A stretch of DNA of 24,250 nucleotides from JANYHF01 sp031393505 (lineage in GTDB: Bacteria > Pseudomonadota > Alphaproteobacteria > Rhizobiales > Hyphomicrobiaceae): the NCBI GenBank assembly GCA_031393505.1, contig JANMVX010000007.1, forward strand, positions 1 through 24,250. The letters run 5' to 3'. The translations under genes and the position numbers were made by a program. The notes beneath the pieces are model-generated. The model saw nothing but the letters and a program-made list of their open reading frames with translations. It was not told where the DNA came from and made no database searches. This document shows positions 9,345-17,072 of the stretch, piece after piece. Each line of letters starts with the position of its first letter. Within the stretch, counting starts at the first letter, position 1.

Positions 9345-9773
9345 ATGACCAAGTTCAGCTTCTCCCGCCACCTGATGATCGGCCTCGCCATGCTCTCGCC
9401 GTTTTCGGTCAGTGCCCAGCCTGTCGAGTCTCCGCCAGCCGCCCAATCCCGCACGTTCTGGGTCAACCCTTACAACGACGTGAAGGTCGAAATCGCGGAT
9501 TGCAGTGGCAAGTTGTGCGGCTGGGTGGCGTGGGCGACCCCCGAGGCCGACCAGGAGGCGCGCGACGGCGGCACCCCGAAGCTCGTGGGCACCGAACTCC
9601 TCCAGGATTACAAGCCGACCGGACCGAATTCCTGGCAGGGCCGGGTGTTCGTGCCCGATATGGGCCGAACCTTTTACTCGACCATCGCTCTGGTCCAGCC
9701 CGACACGCTCAAGATCAGCGGGTGCATCATGGGCGGGCTCATCTGCAAGTCCCAAGTCTGGCATCGGGCATGA
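9345..9773 (+). CDS. DUF2147 periplasmic protein
   Basis: 142 residues with a signal peptide at about 1-24 (ending SVSA before QPV). The remainder fits DUF2147: a WVNPYNDVKVEIADC strand, a C-G-x-V-x-W stretch (CGWVAW), then a GRVFVPDMGRTF region and a C-terminal GCIMGGLICKSQVW. Members are small lipocalin-like exported proteins of unknown function. Four cysteines in two close pairs could form disulfides in the periplasm. ATG 9345 follows a GAAGGGA site. The gene sits between the hydrolases and mprF and overlaps mprF by four bases (ATGA), so a role in membrane-lipid homeostasis is a fair contextual guess. Confidence 0.85.
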   Translation: MTKFSFSRHLMIGLAMLSPFSVSAQPVESPPAAQSRTFWVNPYNDVKVEIADCSGKLCGWVAWATPEADQEARDGGTPKLVGTELLQDYKPTGPNSWQGRVFVPDMGRTFYSTIALVQPDTLKISGCIMGGLICKSQVWHRA

Positions 9774-12382
9774 GCCGCCTTGAGCGAGCAATCGACAGAA
9801 CCCGCGACGCCTATTCGAAGCATCGCACCGCCGCCAGCGTGGCGGTCGTCCTGCTCCTGGGCGCACTGGGCTTGTTCGCGCTCCACGGCCTGCTGCTGGA
9901 GGTGCATTTGCACGATGTCCGCACTTCGCTGCACGGGCTGAAGGGCTGGCAGTTGCAGGCTGCGTTGGGCCTGACGTGCGCCAGCTACCTCATGCTGACG
10001 CTTTACGACGTGCTGGCGTTGAAAATCGTCGGCCGCCCGCTGCCGTGGCATACCGCCGCGCTGGCATCGTTCACCAGTTATACGCTCAGCCATAATCTGG
10101 GACTGTCGCTGATCACCGGCGGCTCGGCGCGTTACCGGATCTACAGCGCCAACGGGCTCGACGGTTCCGACATCGTTCGGGTCATAGCCACCGCCAGCCT
10201 CGCGTTCTGGTCGGGTGTCACCGCGATGGCGGCCGCAGCCCTGATCGTGCAGTCCGGCCTGCTTGCGCTCGGACCCGTCGTCCTGGCACCGACGGGTCAG
10301 CATGTGCTGGGCGGGCTTATCCTTTCCACGATGGGTTTGCTGCTGTGGAAAGCCCGCAGGGGAGGGCAGTCGATCCGCATCCTTCGCTGGACGATGCCGT
10401 TGCCGAGCGCGCGCCAGGCGTTGGCTCAGGTCGGTGTGGCAGGCCTCGATCTGGCGGCGGCGAGTGCCGCGCTGTTCGTCCTTGTTCCCGGCGCCGGCAT
10501 CCAGATGTTTCCGCTCTTTTTTCTCGGGTACGCGCTGGCGATCATCGTTGCCCTGCTCACCCATGTCCCCGGCGGGATCGGCGTGTTCGAGGCGGTGATG
10601 ATCGCGGCGCTGCCCGATGTGCCGAAGCCGGAGCTACTCGCAGCCCTCATCGCCTACCGAGCGATCTACTACCTGCTCCCGCTGCTGGTCGCCGGGGCGA
10701 TGCTGGCGATCCATGAACAGCGAACCTGGCGAAAGCCGGTCGCCGCAGCCCTGGAGGTTTCACAGTCGGTGGTTTCCGGGATTGCGCCGGTATTCCTTGC
10801 GGCGCTGACCTTTGCCGGGGGCATGGTCCTGCTGGTGTCCGGCTCGCTTCCCGCGATCCCCCATCGTCTGCACGCTTCGCAGAGTTTCCTGCCGCTCCCC
10901 TTCATCGAGGCGTCTCATGTCGCGGCGAGCCTTGCCGGCACCGGTTTGCTGTTGCTGGCACCGGGGCTGTACAAGCGCCTGGACGGGGCATTCCTGTTGA
11001 CCCGCGCGGTTCTGGTTGCCGGCGCAATATTCTCGCTTGCCAAGGGGATCGACTACGAAGAGGCGATGATCCTGCTGGCAATCGCCGGAATTCTGCAATG
11101 GACCCGTGCGGCGTTCTACCGCCATACGGCGTTCACGGTCCGGACATTCTCCGCAGGTTGGATCGCGGCGTTCGCCGGGGCGGTCGGCCTCTCGGTCTGG
11201 ATCGGCTTTTTTGCCTTCAAGCACGTCGATTTCCAGAGCGAGCTGTGGTGGCAATTTGCCTGGAAGGGCGATGCATCGCGCTTCCTCAGGGGCAGCTTCG
11301 CCGCGGCGATCCTCCTTTTTGGAGCGATTCTTGTCTGGTTCTTCGGTCCCGCGGCGCCGACCGCTGCGGAAGAGTTCGATGCACTGCCGGAAAATTACGG
11401 GGCGTTCGCGCTCAACGACCGTACCGATGCGATGCTGGCGTGGACCGGGGACAAGCGCTTTCTCCGATCGGCGAGTGGAGTTAGCTTCCTGATGTACCAG
11501 ATTCAGGGATATACCTGGACCGTCATGGGCGATCCGGTCGGCCCTCGCGCCGAATGGGCCGAGCTTCTCTGGCAAATTCGCGAGCGCGCCGATGCGGCGC
11601 AGGGACGACTGCTGCTCTACCAACTCACCCAGGAGGCCTTGCCGTTAGCGATCGACCTCGGCTTGCAAATCGTCAAATACGGCGAAGAGGCGCGCGTCGA
11701 TCTTTCCACGTTCACGCTTACGGGACCCGAAGCCAAGGGGCTGCGTTACGCGGAACGTCGGGCAACCCGTGAGGGGGCAACTTTCGAGATAATTCCGGCG
11801 ACAAACGTTCCCGCAGCACTGCCGCAATTGCGCGCAATCTCCGACGGCTGGCTCAAGAGCAAAGGCCACTCCGAAAAGGCCTTCAGCGTCGGGCGGTTCG
11901 ATCCGGCCTATCTGGCCCGCTTCGATTGCGCTGTCATCCGGCACGGAGGCGAGATCATCGCGTTCGCCAATATCTGGACCGCGGGATCCGGTGACGAATT
12001 GTCGATCGACCTGATGCGCCATTGCGATGCGATGCCTTACGGGACGATGGATTTCCTGTTCGTGCGCTTGATGGAGTGGGGCAAGGACCGGGGCTATCGC
12101 TGGTTCAATCTGGGAATCGCGCCTCTTTCGGGAATAGAAGCACGCCGCCTCGCGCCCGTCTGGGCTCGCGCAAGTGCCTTCCTCTATAAGCATGGCGAGA
12201 GTTTCTACGGGTTCGAGGGACTACGCGCCTACAAGGAGAAATTCATGCCCGTGTGGGAGCCGCGATACGTGGCAGGCCCCTTCGGTCTGGGTTTTGCGCG
12301 CTCGCTGATCGACTTGCAGACGCTTGTAGGTGGCGGAAGATCGAGTGCCGCACGGCAACCGGCGATTGCTCTGGTTGCATAG
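9770..12382 (+). CDS. mprF: Bifunctional lysylphosphatidylglycerol synthetase/flippase MprF (LpiA)
   Basis: 870 residues, the usual length for MprF. An N-terminal polytopic flippase domain of about 13-14 membrane helices fills roughly residues 20-530, including the conserved SYTLSHNLG, HVPGGIGVFEA and YRAIYYLLPLL stretches. A soluble DUF2156 aminoacyl-transferase domain (about 535-855) follows, with signatures such as YQIQGYTW, ERRATREGA and FNLGIAPLSG. It transfers an amino acid, usually lysine, from aminoacyl-tRNA to phosphatidylglycerol and flips the product, lowering surface charge and giving resistance to cationic peptides and acid. ATG 9770 overlaps the DUF2147 stop, making it the last gene of an operon whose first gene encodes the counteracting hydrolase. 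In rhizobia the same pair is lpiA-acvB. Amino-acid specificity cannot be read from the sequence. Confidence 0.93.
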   Translation: MSRLERAIDRTRDAYSKHRTAASVAVVLLLGALGLFALHGLLLEVHLHDVRTSLHGLKGWQLQAALGLTCASYLMLTLYDVLALKIVGRPLPWHTAALASFTSYTLSHNLGLSLITGGSARYRIYSANGLDGSDIVRVIATASLAFWSGVTAMAAAALIVQSGLLALGPVVLAPTGQHVLGGLILSTMGLLLWKARRGGQSIRILRWTMPLPSARQALAQVGVAGLDLAAASAALFVLVPGAGIQMFPLFFLGYALAIIVALLTHVPGGIGVFEAVMIAALPDVPKPELLAALIAYRAIYYLLPLLVAGAMLAIHEQRTWRKPVAAALEVSQSVVSGIAPVFLAALTFAGGMVLLVSGSLPAIPHRLHASQSFLPLPFIEASHVAASLAGTGLLLLAPGLYKRLDGAFLLTRAVLVAGAIFSLAKGIDYEEAMILLAIAGILQWTRAAFYRHTAFTVRTFSAGWIAAFAGAVGLSVWIGFFAFKHVDFQSELWWQFAWKGDASRFLRGSFAAAILLFGAILVWFFGPAAPTAAEEFDALPENYGAFALNDRTDAMLAWTGDKRFLRSASGVSFLMYQIQGYTWTVMGDPVGPRAEWAELLWQIRERADAAQGRLLLYQLTQEALPLAIDLGLQIVKYGEEARVDLSTFTLTGPEAKGLRYAERRATREGATFEIIPATNVPAALPQLRAISDGWLKSKGHSEKAFSVGRFDPAYLARFDCAVIRHGGEIIAFANIWTAGSGDELSIDLMRHCDAMPYGTMDFLFVRLMEWGKDRGYRWFNLGIAPLSGIEARRLAPVWARASAFLYKHGESFYGFEGLRAYKEKFMPVWEPRYVAGPFGLGFARSLIDLQTLVGGGRSSAARQPAIALVA

Positions 12383-12568
12383 GCGTGGCGTTCGCGTCGA
12401 TCGAGACTTGCAGTTCGGGCCTGCACCTTGCGAGGACGCATATCCAGCTGGCCCCGACCATATGAGCAACGGGGCGAGTGACGGATTTGTAACCCTGCGA
12501 GCAAGCCTGTGAAATCCTCGGCACCGTAGGATCCGATTTCAGCCCGGCGTGGAAAGTCGAAACCGTCA

Positions 12569-13678
12569 ATGACAAAATCCCATTCTTCAGTAGCGTTGGT
12601 TCTGCAAGGCGGAGGCGCTCTGGGCGCCTATCAGGCCGGAGTCTTTGAAGCGCTATCCGCCGCAGGTCAGGTGCCCGACTGGATTTCCGGGATTTCCATC
12701 GGTGCCATCAACGCTGCGATCATCGCAGGAAACGAGCCCGAAATGCGGGTCGCCCGCTTGCGCAGCTTCTGGGATCTGGTTTCGTCGCGCGTGACCACGC
12801 CATCGCTTTTCACCGAAGGGATCATGCGGAGCTGGTTCAACGAAATGTCGGCAGGAATTGTCGCTGCGACCGGAATTCCGGGCTTCTTCGAACCCCGCTT
12901 CCCGCCGGCAGTGCTGTCGATCCCGGGCACAATGGCGGCAATCAGCATTTACGACACCGCGCCCCTGCACAAGACCCTGCTGGACCTTGTCGATTTCGAC
13001 TTGATCAATAGTGGCAAGATTCGTCTCAGCGTTGGCGCGGTCAATGTGCTGACAGGCAATTTCATCTATTTCGACAATCGAACGCACACGATCGGTCCAG
13101 AACATATCATGGCGAGCGGCGCGCTGCCTCCGGGGTTTCCGCCGGTGGTCATCGACGGTGAACCCTACTGGGACGGCGGTCTCGTTTCCAACACGCCGCT
13201 GCAGTTCGTCCTCGACAATCGCACCGATGCCAATGCCACGATATTTCAGGTCGACCTGTTCAGCGCGCGCGGGGCCATGCCCAAGACCCTGGCCGACGCC
13301 GCCCAGCGCGAAAAGGACATTCGCTTCTCAAGCCGAACGCGCCTCAACACCGATATTGCCAAGGAACTGGAGTGCCTGCGCGAAGCCGCGCAGCGGTTGA
13401 TGGCCAGGCTTCCCGATGCTCTCAAGGACGATCCCGACGCAAGATTGCTCGCCCATCACAAGCAGGGCGGTGCCGTCACGATCATGCATCTGATCAACCG
13501 CAGCGAAGCCTATGAAACTCAGTCGAAAGACTACGAGTTCTCGCGCCAGACGGTGAACGGTCACTGGGATTCAGGGTACGCCGACGTCGAACGTTCGTTG
13601 GCCCACCCGAAATGGACCAAGCGAAAAACCCACGCTCAGGGCATCGTCACCTTCGATCTGGCTGGAGACCCAAAATGA
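12569..13678 (+). CDS. Patatin-like phospholipase (DUF3734 type)
   Basis: 369 residues, cytosolic, no signal peptide. The patatin hallmarks are in order: the glycine-rich oxyanion loop GGGALGAYQAG at 14-24, the nucleophile motif GISIGA with S43, and the DGG triplet with D202, forming the Ser-Asp catalytic dyad. The C-terminal third matches the DUF3734 extension found in bacterial patatins next to ketone-body genes. It probably hydrolyses a phospholipid or an acyl ester. The ATG at 12569 follows a 186-base gap after mprF. The stop overlaps the decarboxylase start (ATGA), so the two are coupled. Its link to polyhydroxybutyrate or ketone-body metabolism is inferred from the operon. Confidence 0.88.
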   Translation: MTKSHSSVALVLQGGGALGAYQAGVFEALSAAGQVPDWISGISIGAINAAIIAGNEPEMRVARLRSFWDLVSSRVTTPSLFTEGIMRSWFNEMSAGIVAATGIPGFFEPRFPPAVLSIPGTMAAISIYDTAPLHKTLLDLVDFDLINSGKIRLSVGAVNVLTGNFIYFDNRTHTIGPEHIMASGALPPGFPPVVIDGEPYWDGGLVSNTPLQFVLDNRTDANATIFQVDLFSARGAMPKTLADAAQREKDIRFSSRTRLNTDIAKELECLREAAQRLMARLPDALKDDPDARLLAHHKQGGAVTIMHLINRSEAYETQSKDYEFSRQTVNGHWDSGYADVERSLAHPKWTKRKTHAQGIVTFDLAGDPK

Positions 13679-14415
13679 CCCCCGAAACTGTGGTCAGGGA
13701 CGGCTTCGCCATGCCTATCACCAATCCGTCCTACCCGCGCGGCCCTTACCGGTTCGTCAACCGCGAGTATCTCATCATTGCCTATCGGACAGATCCCGAA
13801 GCGCTGCGTGCCGTGGTGCCGGAACCGTTGGCCATCGCCGATCCCATCGTCAGATACGAGTTCATTCGCATGCCCGATTCGACCGGGTTTGGCGACTACA
13901 CCGAGTCCGGCCAGGTGATCCCGGTGACCTTCGAGGGGGTTGCAGGTGGCTATGTCCATTCGATGTATCTGAATGACGATGCGCCGATCGCCGGCGGCCG
14001 CGAGATCTGGGGTTTCCCCAAGAAGTTCGCCGATCCATCGTTGCGGGCCGAAAAGGATACGCTGGTGGGCACGCTCGACTATGGCGGCATCCGCGTGGCG
14101 AACGGCACGATGGGCTACAAGCATCGGGCGCTGGACAACACTGCCGTACTCGCGAGCCTGCTCGCGCCCAGCTATCTGCTCAAGATCATTCCCCATGTCG
14201 ATTGCACGCCTCGCATTTGCGAACTGGTGCGCTATTTCCTTACCGACGTGACGGTGAAGGGTGCCTGGAGCGGACCCGCCGGGCTCGAGTTGTTCGACCA
14301 CGCACTGGCACCGGTGGCCGAACTGCCCGTCCTCAAGGTGCTCTCCGCCACCCACATTCTCGCTGACCTGACTCTCGGGCTGGGCGAGGTCATCCACGAT
14401 TACCTCAAGCCATAG
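13675..14415 (+). CDS. adc: Acetoacetate decarboxylase
   Basis: 246 residues. It catalyses acetoacetate to acetone plus CO2 through a Schiff base. The active-site stretch GGREIWGFPKKFADP is clear: K116 is the expected Schiff-base lysine, with K117 next to it lowering its pKa, equivalent to K115/K116 of the Clostridium enzyme. Length and overall pattern (EGVAGGYVHSMYLND, then the KIIPHVD stretch) fit the family. ATG 13675 overlaps the patatin stop by four bases, and the 3-hydroxybutyrate dehydrogenase starts 12 bases downstream. Some members of this superfamily are aldolase-dehydratases, but the GFPKK motif and the dehydrogenase partner favour the decarboxylase. Confidence 0.9.
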   Translation: MTPETVVRDGFAMPITNPSYPRGPYRFVNREYLIIAYRTDPEALRAVVPEPLAIADPIVRYEFIRMPDSTGFGDYTESGQVIPVTFEGVAGGYVHSMYLNDDAPIAGGREIWGFPKKFADPSLRAEKDTLVGTLDYGGIRVANGTMGYKHRALDNTAVLASLLAPSYLLKIIPHVDCTPRICELVRYFLTDVTVKGAWSGPAGLELFDHALAPVAELPVLKVLSATHILADLTLGLGEVIHDYLKP

Positions 14416-14427
14416 AAAGGCTATCCC

Positions 14428-15210
14428 GTGAAACTTCAGGACAAGGTCTGCATCGTTACCGGTTCGGCAAGCGGCATCGGCCACGGCATTGCGCTGCGCT
14501 ACGTGTCGGAAGGGGCGAAGGTGGTGATTGCCGACCTCAACCCCGATGCAGCCGCAGCAACTGCGGCCGCGATCAATGCGGTCAATCCCGGCAAGGCGAT
14601 GGCCGTCGCAATGGATGTCACCAACGAGGATCAGGTCAATGCCGGGATCGCGCAAGTCGTCGCAGCGTGGGACGGAATCGATGTGCTGGTTTCCAACGCC
14701 GGCATCCAGATCGTCAATCCGCTCGAAGACTATGCCTTTGCCGATTGGAAGAAGTTGCTGGCGATCCATCTCGACGGCGCTTTCCTGACTTCCAAGGCCT
14801 GCCTGCAGCATATGTACGCAGGGGGGGGTGGGGCGATCATCTTCATGGGTTCGGTCCATTCGAAGGAGGCCTCGCCGCTCAAGAGCGCCTATGTCACGGC
14901 AAAGCACGGCCTGCTTGGGCTTGCCCGGGTCATCGCCAAGGAAGGTGCCGCACACAATGTTCGCGCCAACGTCATCTGCCCCGGTTTCGTGCGCACGCCG
15001 CTGGTCGACAAGCAGATCCCCGAGCAGGCAAAAAAGCTGGGAATCTCCGAGGATGATGTCGTCAGGAAGGTGATGCTGGGACAAACGGTCGATCAGCAGT
15101 TCACCACCGTCGAGGACGTCGCCGAGGTGGCCCTTCTCTTCGCCGGGTTCGACAGCAATGCGCTGACGGGTCAGTCTCTCATAGTCAGCCACGGCTGGTT
15201 CATGGAATGA
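14428..15210 (+). CDS. bdhA: D-3-hydroxybutyrate dehydrogenase
   Basis: 260-residue classical short-chain dehydrogenase interconverting 3-hydroxybutyrate and acetoacetate with NAD. It has the cofactor loop TGSASGIG at 11-18, NAG at 90-92 and the catalytic S142, Y155 and K159. Q94, H144, K152, Q196 and W257 match the substrate-binding positions known in Pseudomonas 3-hydroxybutyrate dehydrogenase; position 187, usually Trp, is Phe. GTG 14428 is the start and begins the first beta strand correctly. With the upstream decarboxylase the pair would turn 3-hydroxybutyrate into acetone, or balance acetoacetate from storage polymer breakdown. The 3' end overlaps the opposing sensor kinase gene by 40 bases. 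Confidence 0.92.
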   Translation: MKLQDKVCIVTGSASGIGHGIALRYVSEGAKVVIADLNPDAAAATAAAINAVNPGKAMAVAMDVTNEDQVNAGIAQVVAAWDGIDVLVSNAGIQIVNPLEDYAFADWKKLLAIHLDGAFLTSKACLQHMYAGGGGAIIFMGSVHSKEASPLKSAYVTAKHGLLGLARVIAKEGAAHNVRANVICPGFVRTPLVDKQIPEQAKKLGISEDDVVRKVMLGQTVDQQFTTVEDVAEVALLFAGFDSNALTGQSLIVSHGWFME

Positions 15211-16601
15211 TCGACGTCAGCCGGCTCGCCAATGGGTAGCTGCAAAGTCACGGCCAATCGCTTCGCGCCGTTTGCCGAAAGGTGCATGGTCCCCTCATGC
15301 AGGTGAGCGATAGTCTCGACGAGCGAAAGCCCCAGCCCGGATCCGCTTTCGGTGCGCGCCGTATCGAGGCGCCCGAAGCGGGTCATGGCCTCGGCGACCT
15401 TGTCCGCGGGAATCCCGGGGCCGTCGTCGCGGACAGCGATCTCCATGTTTCGTCCGGATATCGACCCATGCAGCTCGATGCGCCGCCCCGCCCTGGCATA
15501 TTTCAAGGCGTTATCGACGAGATTGCTGATCGCCTGGGTAAGCAGGTCGCGGTGGCCGGTCATGGGCAGGGAGCCAGCGCAATCGACCGAGAGTTCAAAG
15601 CCGAACTCTTCGGCGACAGGCCCATATATCTCGGCCAGATTGGTCAGCACCTCGTGCATGTCGAAACGGGTGAATTGATCGCGGCCGATCCCGGCTTCGG
15701 CCCGGCTGATCTGGAGTGCCGTATCGAGCATGCGGTGCAACCCGTCGGCCTCCTCAATCGCTTCGCCGAGAGCGGTCAGGGCGCCGATATCCTTCGTGCG
15801 CCCGAGACCGCGCTCCAGAACGACTTTCATCCGTGACACAGGCGAGCGCAGGTCGTGGGCCATCGAGTCCGTGACCATGCGCAGCTCCCGAACCAGCCGC
15901 TCGATCCGCGCGAGCATGCTGTTGATCGATGATCCCAGCCGATCGAACGCTTCTCCCGACCGATTGCGCTCGACTCGGGCGGAAAAGTGACCTGTCTCGA
16001 CGGCGTCCGCTACTCCGGAGAAGCGGTCGATCTGGTTTTCGAGGAACCGGGAAAGCAGGAACGCTATCAGGCTCGTGACCACCACGCTCAGGACCAAACC
16101 CAGAAGCATGGCCTTCTCGCTCGCCCTGGTAAGAGCCAATTCCTTTTCGAGGATCTGTCCGGTGAGAAGGCTGTAGCCCCCGCCGAGGCGGGTCGTTACC
16201 AGTCCCATTTCTTCGGATACGCGGGCGCCCTCGCGGTACAGGTTGATCGTTCTCCATCGTTCCTGATCGCCCACCGTCGACGGCCATGTGGTGAGGTTTC
16301 CAACCACGCGAGTCCCGCGGGGGTCTCGCAACAACACGACAAGATCCTTGTTTTCGGGGGTGCCAATGTCCTGGGCAATGTTGCGCGATGCCCGGATCGG
16401 GCCGCCATCCCGAAAATCGTCCCTGATGCTGTCCCGCGCGACTTCGACAGCCGTTCTGGCGTCGTCGATGATCGTCTGCCGGGTGAAACTGTACATCACG
16501 TACAGACCCAGCGTCAGGGCACCTATCTGGGTAACGGTGAAGAGAACGACGAGGCGCGCAATGCTGGTGCCTTGCACCAGCCGAGGCTCCGTTCCCGTCA
16601 A
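15171..16601 (-). CDS. Membrane sensor histidine kinase
   Basis: 476 residues with EnvZ/QseC-like topology: TM1 about 14-38, a periplasmic sensor loop about 40-160, TM2 about 165-186 and HAMP about 187-238. The dimerisation/phosphoacceptor helix carries SMAHDLRSP with H249. The ATPase domain has its N-box NLVDNALKYA (N360, N364), G1 box DDGPGIP (D393) and G2 box GSGLGLSLV (G420-G424). All kinase motifs are intact. The start is a TTG at 16599-16601 that overlaps the TGA of the response regulator frame (TTGA), implying translational coupling. That regulator is broken, so the kinase is probably orphaned or signals to another regulator. The signal sensed is unknown. Confidence 0.9.
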   Translation of the reverse strand: MTGTEPRLVQGTSIARLVVLFTVTQIGALTLGLYVMYSFTRQTIIDDARTAVEVARDSIRDDFRDGGPIRASRNIAQDIGTPENKDLVVLLRDPRGTRVVGNLTTWPSTVGDQERWRTINLYREGARVSEEMGLVTTRLGGGYSLLTGQILEKELALTRASEKAMLLGLVLSVVVTSLIAFLLSRFLENQIDRFSGVADAVETGHFSARVERNRSGEAFDRLGSSINSMLARIERLVRELRMVTDSMAHDLRSPVSRMKVVLERGLGRTKDIGALTALGEAIEEADGLHRMLDTALQISRAEAGIGRDQFTRFDMHEVLTNLAEIYGPVAEEFGFELSVDCAGSLPMTGHRDLLTQAISNLVDNALKYARAGRRIELHGSISGRNMEIAVRDDGPGIPADKVAEAMTRFGRLDTARTESGSGLGLSLVETIAHLHEGTMHLSANGAKRLAVTLQLPIGEPADVDHSMNQPWLTMRD

Positions 16602-16934
16602 TCCGTACCGCCGAGAATGTAGCCGGTACCCCGGATCGTCTGGATCATCGAGTTGTCGAAATTCTCATCGATCTTCCCTGCGCAGCCTGCTCATGTGCAC
16701 GTCGATGACGTTCGTGCCAGGATCGAAATGGTATTCCCAGACGCCTTCCAGCATCATCATGCGGGTGACGACCTGGTTCTTGTGGCAAAGCAGGTACTCA
16801 AGCAGCCGGAACTCGCGCGGCTGGAGGTCGATTTTCCGGCCCTCGCGGCGCACCTGCCGATTGAGCAGGTTCATTTCAAGACCGCCGTGTGAAAGTGTGG
16901 TCTCGACTTCGCCTCCGCCCGAAACCTTGGCCAT
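16598..16934 (-). pseudogene. OmpR-type response regulator remnant: receiver domain missing, one frameshift
   Basis: Only the C-terminal winged-helix DNA-binding domain survives: LQPREFRLLEYLL, NQVVTRMMMLEGVW, then FDPGTNVIDVHMSRLRR. After that an extra base in the CCC run at 16676-16678 shifts the frame. Undoing it restores KIDENFDNSMIQTIRGTGYILGG and a TGA that overlaps the kinase start. Upstream, the reading frame is closed just before the ATG at 16932-16934, and the roughly 115-residue receiver domain is absent. The only possible trace is PYSCRAALARI in another frame at about 16960-17000, which resembles the last helix of a receiver domain. The missing DNA would lie where the TIR gene now begins. 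Without a receiver it cannot be phosphorylated, and without frame correction its recognition wing is lost. Confidence 0.75.
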
Positions 16935-17072
16935 CAGCAGCCTGAAGCTTTACGACGGCAATCCTGGCGAGAGCGGCCCGACAGCTATAGGGACCGTTTT
17001 TGCATTCGCGGGCTGGAAGACGTAAGTGACAAGAACCTGATGGGTCGCACGGGCATCTGGGGGCTTGGCGTG

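Noticed and set aside
13636..15192. 518-codon minus-strand open frame
   Set aside because: Antisense to acetoacetate decarboxylase and bdhA, whose catalytic residues are all identifiable; no domain pattern of its own.
16288..17025. 245-codon plus-strand open frame ahead of the TIR gene
   Set aside because: Ser/Arg-rich translation antisense to the sensor kinase and the regulator remnant; no recognisable fold.
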